Source: an uncultured Collinsella sp. | GTDB taxonomy: Bacteria; Actinomycetota; Coriobacteriia; Coriobacteriales; Coriobacteriaceae | Direction: 5' to 3' | Length of the DNA: 27,843 nucleotides | Assembly: GCA_902490325.1 (NCBI GenBank) | Contig: CABUDJ010000021.1 | Location: 1 to 27,843 of the forward strand | Shown: piece by piece, positions 1 through 8,477 of the stretch | Numbering within the stretch: the first letter of the stretch is position 1 | Layout of the letters: each line of letters opens with the position of its first letter | Program-made: the position numbers and the translations under genes | The notes under the pieces: generated by a model | The model's input: only the letters and a program-made list of their open reading frames with translations | Told to the model about the DNA's origin: nothing | Databases searched by the model: none

Positions 1-2
1 CC

Positions 3-25
3 GGAGAGCACTTAATGTGCTCTCC
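3..25 (-). terminator. Hairpin downstream of the broken PFL-family gene, probable terminator
   Basis: A perfect 9-bp inverted repeat, GGAGAGCAC at 3-11 and GTGCTCTCC at 17-25, closes on a 5-base loop. It lies about 75 bases past the stop of the minus-strand PFL-family gene. Any U-tract for minus-strand transcription would fall just outside the window, so the call rests on stem strength and position. The bases between 26 and 100 show no other clear feature. Confidence 0.45.
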
Positions 26-100
26 GTGCGAGTCAGGACTGTCCGAGCAGGCGACCTTATATATTTGCCCTCCCCGGGGCTCCTCGCCCGAACCCCTCAG

Positions 101-1511
101 CTAGTTCTTCAGCGAGTTCAGCGGCGCCGGGAAGCGTCCACCGCGGTGGGCAAGCACGGTGCCGGCGTTGGGGTTCACCGGCATGATGGGCGCACGGCCA
201 AACAGGCCGCCGTACTCGACGCAGTCGCCCACGCCCTTGCCAATGGCGGGAATCACGCGGACGGCCGTGGTCTTGTTGTTGATGACGCCGATGGCCATCT
301 CGTCGGCGATGATGCCGGCGATGGTCTCGACCGGGGTGTCGCCGGGGATGGCGATCATGTCCAGGCCGACGGAGCACACACAGGTCATGGCCTCGAGCTT
401 CTCGAGCGAAAGCGCGCCGGCTTCGACGGCGGCGATCATGCCGGCGTCCTCGGACACGGGGATAAAGGCGCCGGAGAGACCGCCCACGCTGGAGCTGGCC
501 ATGACGCCGCCCTTCTTGACGGCATCGTTGAGCATGGCGAGCGCACAGGTCGTGCCCGGGCCACCGCAGGTGCCCACGCCGATAATCTCGAGGATGCGCG
601 CGACGGAGTCGCCGATGGCGGGTGTGGGAGCCAGCGACAGGTCGACAATGCCTTTCTCGACACCCAGACGGCGGGCTGCCTCACGGCTCATGAGCTCGCC
701 GGCACGGGTGATCTTAAAGGCGGTCTGCTTAATCTTCTCGGCGACCTCCATCATCGATGCGGAATCGGGCAGCGTCTCCAGGGCTGCGGCCATAACGCCG
801 GGGCCCGAGACGCCTACGTTGATGACGGCGTCGGCCTCGCCACCGCCGTGGACGGCGCCCGCCATAAACGGGGAGGTCGCCGCCCTGGAGACGCTGCCCG
901 ATTCCCGCCATAAACGGGGAGTCCTCGACCATATTGGCAAAGCAGACAAACTTGGACGCGCCAACGGAATCCTGGTCGGCCGTGAGTTTAGCGGCATCGA
1001 TGATGGTCTGGGCGGCCATAAGCACGGCGTCCATGTTGATACCGGCGCGCAGGCTGGCGACGTTGACGCTGGAGCAGACGCGGCTCGTGGTGGCGAGCGC
1101 CTGGGGGATGGACTGGATGACGCGGCGGTCGGCGTCGCCGATGCCCTTCTGGACGAGCGCGGAGAAGCCGCCCAGGTAATCGATGCCGAGCGTCTCGGCC
1201 GCGCGGTCGAGGGCATGCGCGATGGGGGTGAGGTCCTCATCCTTGCAGCACGCGGCGATCTGCGCCACCGGGGTGACGGAAACGCGCTTGTTGACGATGG
1301 GGATACCGTACTCGCGCTCGAGGTTCTCGGCGGTCTCGACCAGATGCTCAGCCGTGTGCGTCACGTGGTCGTAGATTTTCGTGCACATGCGGTCGAGGTT
1401 CTCGTCGCCGCAACCCATGAGCGAAACACCCATGGTGATGGTCCTGATGTCGAGGTTCTGCTCCTCAACCATGCCGCGGGTTTCCGCGATTTCTGCGGGC
1501 GTGATCGCCAT
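101..1511 (-). pseudogene. UPF0210/PFL-family protein gene, disrupted by a 46-bp insertion
   Basis: The two halves together read as a UPF0210 (DUF711, 'PFL family') cytoplasmic protein. The biochemical role of this family is not established. The N-terminal part starts with MAITPAEIAETRG at 1511, behind AGGAG spaced 7 bases from the ATG, and runs in one frame to about 921. The rest, from AVHGGGEADAVINVGVSG to the stop at 101, is in another frame. A 46-bp excess within 858-921 causes the shift. Removing 46 bp from the 1411-base span gives 1365 bases, which is 454 residues plus stop and matches the usual family length of about 450. The excess consists of an 18-bp direct duplication (858-875 and 904-921) around an inverted copy of 761-784. 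The rest of the gene looks undamaged, so the lesion is either recent or an assembly error. It lies downstream of metH on the same strand. Confidence 0.85.
761..921. repeat. Fold-back duplication inside the PFL-family gene
   Basis: Positions 882-905 are the exact reverse complement of 761-784 (24 bp). The inverted copy sits between two identical 18-bp copies of CCCGCCATAAACGGGGAG, at 858-875 and 904-921. Net gain is 46 bp, which is not a multiple of three, so the reading frame is lost. A polymerase template switch onto the nearby opposite strand and back would produce this arrangement; so would a chimeric amplification or sequencing product. Confidence 0.85.
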
Positions 1512-1558
1512 CCTTGCGCTCCTATCTGCCAAAACGAGCATAGTCTTATCTATTCTAA

Positions 1559-1596
1559 CGTGCCGCACGTGCCAAGTGGCGCATGCGGCACGTTTT
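1559..1596. terminator. Hairpin between metH and the PFL-family gene
   Basis: A 15-base arm at 1559-1573 pairs with 1578-1592 around a 4-base loop, with two imperfect positions. On the plus strand it is followed by TTTT. On the minus strand, which is the direction of metH transcription, the following sequence is only mildly U-rich. It may weaken read-through from metH into the next gene, but a terminator function is not certain. Confidence 0.4.
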
Positions 1597-1619
1597 GGTG
1601 CTCGGTTGTTTCCGTTGTG

Positions 1620-4178
1620 TTACTGCCCAAAGACCTCTTCGGCGATACGGGCGCTTTCGGCGGCGTCCTTGGCGTAGTAGTCAGCGCCGATCTGCTTGGC
1701 GTATTCGGGGGTGAGCACGGCGCCGCCCACGATGATCTTGACGCCCGGCACCTCGGCATGAAGCAGCTTGATGGTCTCCTCCATGGCGACGACCGTGGTA
1801 GTCATAAGCGCCGAGAGGCCGACGAGTTTGATATCGCGCTCCTTGACGGTCTTGAGTACCTCCTGCGGATCGACGTCGCGGCCCAGGTCAAAGACGGTGT
1901 AGCCGTAGTTATCAAGCAGCATCTTGACGATGTTCTTACCGATGTCGTGAATATCGCCCTTGACGGTGGCCACGCAGATCTTGCCCTTGTCGGCGATCTC
2001 ACCGGCGGGCATCAGCCGCTTGATGGTGTCGAAGCCCACGCGTGCGGCCTCGGCCGAGGCCATGAGCTGCGGCAGGAAGAACTTGCCCTGGTCAAAGAGG
2101 ACGCCAACCTCGTCGAGGGCGGGGATAAAGTGGTTGTTGATAAGATCCATAGCGTCGTGGTCGGCCAGCAGGCGCTCAGTCTCGGTCGCGATCTCGCCCT
2201 TACGGCCCGAGACGACCATGCGACGAATTGGGTCGTCGTTGCCGTCGGTGCCGGCGGTGCCAGCAGCGGACACGGTGTCGGTCGATGCGGCCTGAGCTGC
2301 TGCCGGGTTTGCGGCGATCTTGTACGGATCGGTCCAGCCGGCGTAGCGCTCGATGTATCCGGTCGAGCCCTCGTCCTCAACGCTCAGGACGCGATAGCTG
2401 TAGACGGTATCCATAAAGCGCTTGGAGCCCGGGTTCATGATGGGGGCGTCCAGGCCCGCGCCGAAGGCGGCGGCCAAAAAGACCGAACCCAGCAGCGGGC
2501 GGGCAGGCAGGCCGAAGCTGATGTTCGACACGCCGAGCGCGCATTTGACGCCCAGACGCTCCTTGCACAGGGACATGGCGCGTAGGATCTGCTCAGCCTG
2601 GCGTTGATTAGTCGAGGCGGTCATGACCAGACAGTCGATGAGGATGCGGTCCGGGCCGATGCCGTAGCGGGCGGCCTCGGCCACGATGCGCTCGGCGATG
2701 GCGAAGCGGGCCTCGGCGGTATCGGGGATGCCGCCTTCGTCGAGCGTAAGGCCGACAACGTTGGTGCCGTAGTGGGCGACCAGCGGAAAGATCTCATCCA
2801 TGATCTGCTGCTTGCCATTGACCGAGTTGATGATGGGCTTGCCGGCGTAGCGGCGCACGGCGGCCTCGACAGCGGCGGGGTCGGTGGAGTCGATCTGCAG
2901 CGGCAGCAACGTGGAGCCCTGGAGCTGTTCGGTCGCCTGTTGGATGATCTTGACCTCGTCGATCTCGGGCAGGCCCACGTTAACGTCCAGGATGTCGGCG
3001 CCCTGCTCTTGCTGGCTGATGCCCTGGCTCACGACGTAGTCCAGGTCGCCGTCGCGCAGGGCCTGCTGCAGGCGCTTTTTGCCGGTGGGGTTGATGCGCT
3101 CGCCGATGACAGCGATCTTGTGGCCGTCGCAGGGAAGGTCCACGACCGTTTGGGCGCTCGTGACCGACATGCTGGGCTTGCGGCGGCGCGGGCTGGGCGT
3201 GTGGTTGTCGATAAGCGTGCACAAGGCCGCCATGTGCGCCGGCGTGGTGCCGCAGCAACCGCCCACGACGCTCACACCGTCGGCGATCATGCCGGCGACG
3301 GCCTCGGCGTATTCGGGGGCTTGGATATCAAAGACGGTGTTGCCGTCGTCGTCTACATGGGGGAGTCCTGCATTAGCCTGCACCATAACGGGCTTGTCGG
3401 TAACGGTGAGCATACGTGCGGCGAGTCCTCGGAGCTCGGCCGGTCCTTGGCTGCAGTTGATGCCCAAAACGTCGGCACCGATGGCGTCGAGCGTGATGGC
3501 GGCGACCTCGGGGCTCGTTCCTAGGAAGGTACGGCCGTCTTCCTCAAAGGTCATGGTGGCAAAGACGGGCAGGTCGGAGTTTTCGCGGCAGGCGAGGACG
3601 GCCGCCTTGATCTCGGCCAGGTCGGTCATAGTCTCGATAATAAAGAGGTCCACGCCCGCGGCGACGCCGGCGCGCACTTCCTCGGCAAAGAGGTCATAGG
3701 CCTCGTCAAAGCTGAGGGTGCCTAAGGGACGAAGCAGCGCGCCGATGGGGCCGATATCGCCGGCGACGTAGCGGGCGCCGGCCTCGCGGGCGCAGGCGAC
3801 AGCGGCGGCAAAGACGTCTGCCACGGCCGCTGCGCCGTCGAGCTTGTGGGCGTTGGCGCCAAAGGTGTTGGCGGTGATCACGTCGCAGCCGGCCTCGACA
3901 TATTGACATTGGATATCGGTGATAACCTGGGGCTCATCAAAGTTGAGCAGCTCGGGCAAGGCGCCCGCCTTCATGCCAGCGGCCTGCAACATGGTGCCCA
4001 TGCCGCCGTCGAACAGCAGGTGTCCCGTGCCCTCGATGGCCGCACGCAGGCGATCGTCCTTAATGCGCAGATCGTCGATCGTGCGCGTCTTGTACGTGGC
4101 ACCGTTGCGACGTGCGGCATCAACGGGTGCCGCCAATGCAGTGCCGTCAGAATCATGAGTGATAAGCGGAGTAAACAT
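1620..4178 (-). CDS. metH: Cobalamin-dependent methionine synthase lacking the reactivation domain
   Basis: An 852-residue cytoplasmic enzyme that moves the methyl group from 5-methyltetrahydrofolate through cob(I)alamin to homocysteine. A non-conserved leader of about 50 residues is followed by the homocysteine-binding barrel, with zinc ligands C242 (GINCSQGP) and C308-C309 (GGCCGTTP). The folate-binding barrel begins near residue 345 (GERINPTG, later DVNVGLPEID). The cobalamin cap follows (FLPQLMASAEAA), then the B12 domain from about 732 with GDIHDIGKN; H744 is the expected lower cobalt ligand. The protein stops there, so the C-terminal AdoMet-binding reactivation module of the E. coli enzyme (1227 residues) is absent. 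That module is the separate upstream gene. This split arrangement is also known from Thermotoga. The SD AGGAG overlaps the upstream TAG stop, which fixes the start and points to translational coupling. Confidence 0.95.
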   Translation of the reverse strand: MFTPLITHDSDGTALAAPVDAARRNGATYKTRTIDDLRIKDDRLRAAIEGTGHLLFDGGMGTMLQAAGMKAGALPELLNFDEPQVITDIQCQYVEAGCDVITANTFGANAHKLDGAAAVADVFAAAVACAREAGARYVAGDIGPIGALLRPLGTLSFDEAYDLFAEEVRAGVAAGVDLFIIETMTDLAEIKAAVLACRENSDLPVFATMTFEEDGRTFLGTSPEVAAITLDAIGADVLGINCSQGPAELRGLAARMLTVTDKPVMVQANAGLPHVDDDGNTVFDIQAPEYAEAVAGMIADGVSVVGGCCGTTPAHMAALCTLIDNHTPSPRRRKPSMSVTSAQTVVDLPCDGHKIAVIGERINPTGKKRLQQALRDGDLDYVVSQGISQQEQGADILDVNVGLPEIDEVKIIQQATEQLQGSTLLPLQIDSTDPAAVEAAVRRYAGKPIINSVNGKQQIMDEIFPLVAHYGTNVVGLTLDEGGIPDTAEARFAIAERIVAEAARYGIGPDRILIDCLVMTASTNQRQAEQILRAMSLCKERLGVKCALGVSNISFGLPARPLLGSVFLAAAFGAGLDAPIMNPGSKRFMDTVYSYRVLSVEDEGSTGYIERYAGWTDPYKIAANPAAAQAASTDTVSAAGTAGTDGNDDPIRRMVVSGRKGEIATETERLLADHDAMDLINNHFIPALDEVGVLFDQGKFFLPQLMASAEAARVGFDTIKRLMPAGEIADKGKICVATVKGDIHDIGKNIVKMLLDNYGYTVFDLGRDVDPQEVLKTVKERDIKLVGLSALMTTTVVAMEETIKLLHAEVPGVKIIVGGAVLTPEYAKQIGADYYAKDAAESARIAEEVFGQ

Positions 4179-4187
4179 CGGGGGCTC

Positions 4188-4976
4188 CTAATGGCTGGAA
4201 TAGCAGGTGGTGTGGGCGGCGCGGAAGCGACAGCTCTCGCGCATGCGGCAGATATTGCAGGTGGGGCGGGTCTGGGCGTCGTGGACCTCGCCGTCAAACA
4301 GACCGATCACCGCGGTCACGCTTTTGGTGGGCATGAGCAGGCTGGTGGGTGTGACGGTCAGGCCGATGAGCCGCGTGGCGTTGAGCGCATTGACGATCGA
4401 GCGCTGGGCCGAGAGCGGGCAGTCGCCGTAGCCGGGACTAAAGCGCCAGTTGCCGGCGAGTCCGTGTGCGGCGGCGTCCGTCTTGACCTGCTGGTCCATT
4501 TGCTCAACGGCGGCTTCCACGTAAGCGGAGCACGCGGCGTCGAGCACGGCGCCCTCCAGGGGATGTTGGGCTCCCGTGGTGCGCAGGCGACGCTCGGCGT
4601 CCATGCCGAGGGTACATGCCATGAGCGCGGCAAAGCGGGCATCTTTGAGATGTCGATAGATATCGCGACCTCGCAGCTCAACGTTGGTGCCGACCAAGCG
4701 AATGCAAGGCTCACTTTGTTCGTCCACGCCCGTGGCATCGACGGCAAACACGCGGCGCACGCCACGGGGCTCAATGTCAAGTTCCAGACGCTCGACCACA
4801 AGCTCAATACGTCGTGACAGCTCGGGCTCGATCTGCTGGCCGCCGTAACCCAGATACCGCAGCATCTCGGCACGGTCGACACGGGGATGGTGCGCAGCAT
4901 CGACACGGTAAAGCGCCGGCGACGCAAGGTCGGCCGGCACTTCGACAGCGGTTGTATCGATGTGCGGTTTTTCCAT
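4188..4976 (-). CDS. Stand-alone methionine synthase reactivation protein
   Basis: A 262-residue protein matching the activation (AdoMet-binding) domain of MetH. This domain reductively methylates inactive cob(II)alamin with S-adenosylmethionine. The recognisable core is RFSPGYGDCPLSAQ, then ALNATRLIGLTVTPTSLLMP and KSVTAVIGL, which correspond to the RxSPGY AdoMet motif and following strands. The extreme C-terminus carries several cysteines and histidines (CNICRMRESC, HTTC) whose role is unclear; they could bind metal or a cluster. The ATG at 4976 shares one base with the metF stop (TAATG), so the two genes are probably coupled; an upstream in-frame ATG at 5069 lies inside metF and is less likely. 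It ends 9 bases before metH. Position and domain content make it the missing part of the split MetH. Confidence 0.9.
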   Translation of the reverse strand: MEKPHIDTTAVEVPADLASPALYRVDAAHHPRVDRAEMLRYLGYGGQQIEPELSRRIELVVERLELDIEPRGVRRVFAVDATGVDEQSEPCIRLVGTNVELRGRDIYRHLKDARFAALMACTLGMDAERRLRTTGAQHPLEGAVLDAACSAYVEAAVEQMDQQVKTDAAAHGLAGNWRFSPGYGDCPLSAQRSIVNALNATRLIGLTVTPTSLLMPTKSVTAVIGLFDGEVHDAQTRPTCNICRMRESCRFRAAHTTCYSSH

Positions 4977-5848
4977 TACCCCAGGCGCTCCATAATGGTC
5001 GCGGCGATCGCAGGACGGTTCATAGTGTACAGGTGTAGGCCGTCGGCGCCGTGCTCCTTGAGGTCGCAAAGCTGGCGGGCGGCATAATCTACACCAGCTG
5101 CCTGCAGGCTCTCGGGGTCATTCTCGTACTTGGCGAGAATCTTGATGACGGGGGAGGGCAGCGACGCGCCGCACATAAAGACCATGCGGCTGATCTGTGA
5201 CTTGCCCATAAACGGCATGATGCCCGCGGTAATGGGCACGGTGATGCCGGCCTTGTCGGCAAGCTCGCGAAAACGGTAGAAGCACTCGTTATCAAAGAAG
5301 AGCTGCGTCACAAAGAAGCTCGCGCCAGCGTCCTGTTTTTGCTTGAGGTGTTCGACCGAGAGGTTGAGATCCTCACAGGCAATGTGGCCCTCGGGGTAGG
5401 CTGCGGCGCCCACGCAAAAGCCGGCGTCGACGAGCTCGGGGATGAGGTCGCGGGCGTAGGCGTAGTCGGAGGCGGGCTTGTCGTCCTCGGTCGCGCCGGC
5501 AGGGAGATCTCCACGCAGGGCCAGGATGTTTTCAACGCCGGCGGTACGATACTCGTCGATCTTGGCGGCGATATCGGCATGCGAGCGGCCCACGCAGGTA
5601 AGGTGTGCCACCGAGGGCGTGTCGAATTCGCTCGAAATCATATGCGCGATGGGGGCGGTGGTGGCACCGTTGCCCGAGCCGCCGGCCGAGCAGGTGACCG
5701 AGACAAAGCTCGGCGAAAGCTTGCACAGATTGCCTGCCACTTCGCGAGCCGTGTCGAGGGTGAGCTCGCCCTTGGGCGGGAACATCTCAAACGAAACGGG
5801 CGCGGTGCCCTGGGATGCTGCCTGCTTAAAAACCTCGTCGACGCGCAT
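4976..5848 (-). CDS. metF: Methylenetetrahydrofolate reductase
   Basis: A 290-residue FAD-dependent enzyme of the MetF family that reduces 5,10-methylene-THF to 5-methyl-THF, the methyl donor for MetH. Family landmarks are VSFEMFPPKGE near the N-terminus (including the conserved Glu), NILALRGDLP in the middle, the strand FFVTQLFFDN and the C-terminal GLHLYTMNRP. Length agrees with bacterial MetF (about 290-300). The start at 5848 is chosen over an in-frame ATG at 5914 because AGGAG lies 6 bases before it and the family N-terminus begins right after it. It is the first gene of the minus-strand operon metF, reactivator, metH. I saw no SAM or cobalamin riboswitch signature upstream. Confidence 0.95.
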   Translation of the reverse strand: MRVDEVFKQAASQGTAPVSFEMFPPKGELTLDTAREVAGNLCKLSPSFVSVTCSAGGSGNGATTAPIAHMISSEFDTPSVAHLTCVGRSHADIAAKIDEYRTAGVENILALRGDLPAGATEDDKPASDYAYARDLIPELVDAGFCVGAAAYPEGHIACEDLNLSVEHLKQKQDAGASFFVTQLFFDNECFYRFRELADKAGITVPITAGIMPFMGKSQISRMVFMCGASLPSPVIKILAKYENDPESLQAAGVDYAARQLCDLKEHGADGLHLYTMNRPAIAATIMERLG

Positions 5849-6157
5849 ATCGTGCTCCTCTAGATACGTAATAGTGTGATGTGTTGTAAGGATTCTACAG
5901 CACCACTGTGTCACGGTGGAGTTTCACTCGTTATTCGGGGATACCAATCAAAGATGCCTTGCTATCGGCTTTCTCTATAACAGAGCGGCTAATCTAGGCA
6001 CGGACTATAAAGACTGGTATCTGATGCAAAATACCAGTTAATAGAGCTCCATCCCAAATTGACTACCCTTAAACCATGGGGAGAGGTCTGCAATTTATGC
6101 AGTTGATTGGCTGTTGAGGGTGGCAACGCCGCCTCGATAGGGTAACCTCATTGATTG
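5849..6157. other. Divergent intergenic region between metF and glnN
   Basis: This 309-base stretch must hold the metF promoter and probably the glnN promoter. It contains a perfect 8-bp inverted repeat (ACTGGTAT 6013-6020 and ATACCAGT 6031-6038), a short hairpin at 6088-6102 (CTGCA/TGCAG), and a hairpin with a 3-base loop at 6116-6135 built on GGGTGGC/GCCGCC. A TTGACT at 6059-6064 could be a -35 element for glnN, but no good -10 is correctly spaced from it. No protein-coding gene is supported. Confidence 0.5.
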
Positions 6158-6253
6158 GTTTCGCGACAGCAACATAACGGTAATGTCGCGGAAACACGGC
6201 GAGTCTAAGCTATGACTCGTTCGTTAGTAATCAACACCGCTTCTCACGCGGTG
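6158..6253 (+). promoter_or_regulatory. Tandem-hairpin leader upstream of glnN
   Basis: Three inverted repeats follow one another just before the glnN SD. The first has arms 6158-6168 and 6184-6195 (GTTTCGCGACA against TGTCGCGGAAAC, one bulged base). The second has arms CGAGTC 6200-6205 and GACTCG 6214-6219. The third has arms CACCGC 6235-6240 and GCGGTG 6248-6253. No U-tract follows any of them, so they do not look like intrinsic terminators. They could shape an mRNA leader that controls translation, or one of them could be a protein-binding operator. The function is inferred only from the structure and its position. Confidence 0.5.
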
Positions 6254-6274
6254 CCGATACGAAGGGAGTTCCGT

Positions 6275-8362
6275 ATGGCCGAACTTACTGACCGCTTCGG
6301 GACCATGGTGTTCTCTGAGGAAGTCATGAAGGACTACCTCCCCAAGGACATTTGGAAGCGCCTTGCTGCAACCCTCGAGGGCGGTGAGCCGCTCGACCTG
6401 GATGTGGCCAACGCCGTTGCCCATGCCATGAAGGTCTGGGCCATCTCCAAGGGCGCGACGCACTATGCGCACTGGTTCCAGCCGCTTTCGGGCATTACTT
6501 CCGAGAAGCACGACAGCTTCCTGGAGCCCAACCACGACGGCACCGCCATTACCAAGTTTACGGGCAAGAACCTCATCCAGGGCGAGCCGGACGCCTCCAG
6601 CTTCCCCAACGGCGGCCTGCGTGCTACCTTCGAGGCCCGTGGCTACACCGCTTGGGACCCCACCAGCCCCGCCTTTATCAAGGACGATGTCCTGTGCATC
6701 CCCACGGCTTTCTGCTCCTACACGGGCGAGGCCCTGGACAAGAAGACCCCGCTGCTGCGTTCCATGACCGCGCTCTCGCGTGAGTCTAAGCGCGTTTTGG
6801 CGCTGTTCGGTAAGACCCCCAAGAAGGTCGTTCCTTCCGTGGGTGACGAGCAGGAGTACTTCCTGATCAAGAAGGACGCCTATCGCAAGCGCAAGGACCT
6901 GGTCATCACCGGTCGCACCCTCTTTGGTGCTGCTCCCTGCAAGGGCCAGGAGCTCGAGGAGCACTACTTTGGCGCTATCCGCCCCACCGTCTCGGCCTAT
7001 ATGAAGGACCTGGACGATGAGCTGTGGGCGCTTGGCATTCCCGCCAAGACCAAGCACAACGAGGTCGCTCCCTGCCAGCATGAGCTCGCCCCTGTCTATG
7101 GCGAGGTCAACGAGGCCATCGACCAGAATCTGGTCATGATGGAGAAGATGAAGCTCATCGCCTCCCGCCACGACTTGGTCTGCCTACTGCACGAGAAGCC
7201 CTTCGAGGGCATTAACGGTTCGGGCAAGCACAACAACTGGTCGCTTGGCACCGAGTCCGAGAATCTGCTCGATCCGGGCGACACCCCGCTCGACAACCTG
7301 CAGTTCATCGTCTTCCTCACCGCGGTGATTGAGGCCGTCGATAACTATCAGGAGCTCCTGCGTGCCTCCGTTGCCTCGGCCGGCAACGATCATCGTCTGG
7401 GCGCCAACGAGGCTCCTCCGGCGATTATGTCCATCTTCCTGGGCGACCAGCTTACCGAGGTTGTCGAGAAGATCATCGATGGCAAGGCTTCCGTCCATGC
7501 CACGCGCGGCGTGCTCGACCTGGGCGCCGATACCCTGCCCAAGCTGATGCAGGACAACACCGACCGCAACCGCACCTCCCCGTTCGCCTTTACCGGCAAC
7601 AAGTTCGAGTTCCGTGCCTGCGGCTCCGAGCAGAACGTCTCCGACTCCAATCTGGTGCTCGATGCTGCCGTGGCCAAGTCGCTCAAGTCCTTCGCCGACG
7701 CACTCGAGGGTACGCCCGAGGATAAGTTCCAGGACGCCGCGCTCGAGTACTGCAAGAAGGTCCTGACTGACCACCAGCGCATCCTGTTCTCCGGCGACGG
7801 CTACTCCGACGAGTGGCCCGTTGAGGCCGAGAAGCGCGGCCTTGCCAACAACAAGACCACGGCCGATGCCCTGCCCGCCTTTGTTTCCGATAAGGCTATC
7901 GCGCTCTTTGAGGAGACGGGCGTCCTGACCAAGGCCGAGGCTCAGTGCCGCTACGACTGCAAGCTCGAGAAGTACAACAAGCTCATGAACATCGAGGCTA
8001 CCACGATGGTTCGCGAGGCGCGTCGTACCTATCGCCCGGTCATTACCGCCTATGCCACCAAGGTCGCTAAGGGCCTTGAGACTATCCGCGCCGCCGGCGC
8101 CGAGGCCGCCATGCAGTGTGAGCAGAATACGCTCAACAAGCTTTGCAACGGCATCACCACCATCAACGACTCCATCAAGGCGCTCGACGCCGTGCATCAG
8201 AAGGCCGAGGGCCTCGATGGTCAGGAGCAGGCCAACGTCTACGCGCACGAGGTCGTTCCCGCTATGGATGCGCTGCGTGCTGCCGTGGATGCCATGGAGG
8301 AGATCGTGGCCGCCGACTACTGGCCGGTCCCGACCTACGACGACATCCTGTTCTACGTGTAG
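6275..8362 (+). CDS. glnN: Glutamine synthetase type III
   Basis: A 695-residue ATP-dependent enzyme that joins ammonia to glutamate. Length and motifs are those of the GSIII family (about 700-730 residues, dodecameric) rather than GSI or GSII. Visible landmarks are NGGLRATFEARGYTAWDPTS, the catalytic-strand motif DEQEYFLI, NEVAPCQHELAPVYGEVN, the ATP-site signature FEGINGSGKHNNWS, and the C-terminal FTGNKFEFRACGS. The start at 6275 has a purine-rich SD (GAAGGGAG) seven bases upstream; an in-frame ATG at 6212 lies inside a leader hairpin and precedes no conserved residues. It is monocistronic, with a strong terminator right after it. Type III enzymes are common in Bacteroides and several gut anaerobes. 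The hairpin leader may regulate it in response to nitrogen, but no known motif was recognised. Confidence 0.96.
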   Translation: MAELTDRFGTMVFSEEVMKDYLPKDIWKRLAATLEGGEPLDLDVANAVAHAMKVWAISKGATHYAHWFQPLSGITSEKHDSFLEPNHDGTAITKFTGKNLIQGEPDASSFPNGGLRATFEARGYTAWDPTSPAFIKDDVLCIPTAFCSYTGEALDKKTPLLRSMTALSRESKRVLALFGKTPKKVVPSVGDEQEYFLIKKDAYRKRKDLVITGRTLFGAAPCKGQELEEHYFGAIRPTVSAYMKDLDDELWALGIPAKTKHNEVAPCQHELAPVYGEVNEAIDQNLVMMEKMKLIASRHDLVCLLHEKPFEGINGSGKHNNWSLGTESENLLDPGDTPLDNLQFIVFLTAVIEAVDNYQELLRASVASAGNDHRLGANEAPPAIMSIFLGDQLTEVVEKIIDGKASVHATRGVLDLGADTLPKLMQDNTDRNRTSPFAFTGNKFEFRACGSEQNVSDSNLVLDAAVAKSLKSFADALEGTPEDKFQDAALEYCKKVLTDHQRILFSGDGYSDEWPVEAEKRGLANNKTTADALPAFVSDKAIALFEETGVLTKAEAQCRYDCKLEKYNKLMNIEATTMVREARRTYRPVITAYATKVAKGLETIRAAGAEAAMQCEQNTLNKLCNGITTINDSIKALDAVHQKAEGLDGQEQANVYAHEVVPAMDALRAAVDAMEEIVAADYWPVPTYDDILFYV

Positions 8363-8393
8363 AGCGTAACTGACATATCGTCACGGTATTGAG

Positions 8394-8425
8394 CCGGGGT
8401 CCGCATCATGCGGGCCCCGGTTTTT
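8394..8425 (+). terminator. Intrinsic terminator of glnN
   Basis: A GC-rich stem of about 13 bp (8394-8406 with 8407-8420) is followed directly by five T residues at 8421-8425. It starts 31 bases after the glnN stop codon. This is a textbook rho-independent terminator. Confidence 0.92.
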
Positions 8426-8477
8426 GTTTGCGAAGGACGCTTTGAAGCCCGTTTTGCCGCCGATTCGCCTAGGTATA

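Noticed and set aside
159..2585. Long plus-strand open frame (808 codons) opposite the PFL-family gene and metH
   Set aside because: It is antisense to clearly conserved genes and has low-complexity Gly/Asp/Ala-rich translation typical of GC-rich shadow frames; no SD or known domain.
5849..6060. SAM or cobalamin riboswitch upstream of the metF operon
   Set aside because: None of the conserved core segments of these riboswitches could be found on the minus strand.
6106..6150. Possible T-box (GGGTGGCAACG at 6118-6128) upstream of glnN
   Set aside because: The core looks similar to the T-box sequence, but there is no specifier stem, no terminator with a U-run, and glnN is not a typical T-box target.
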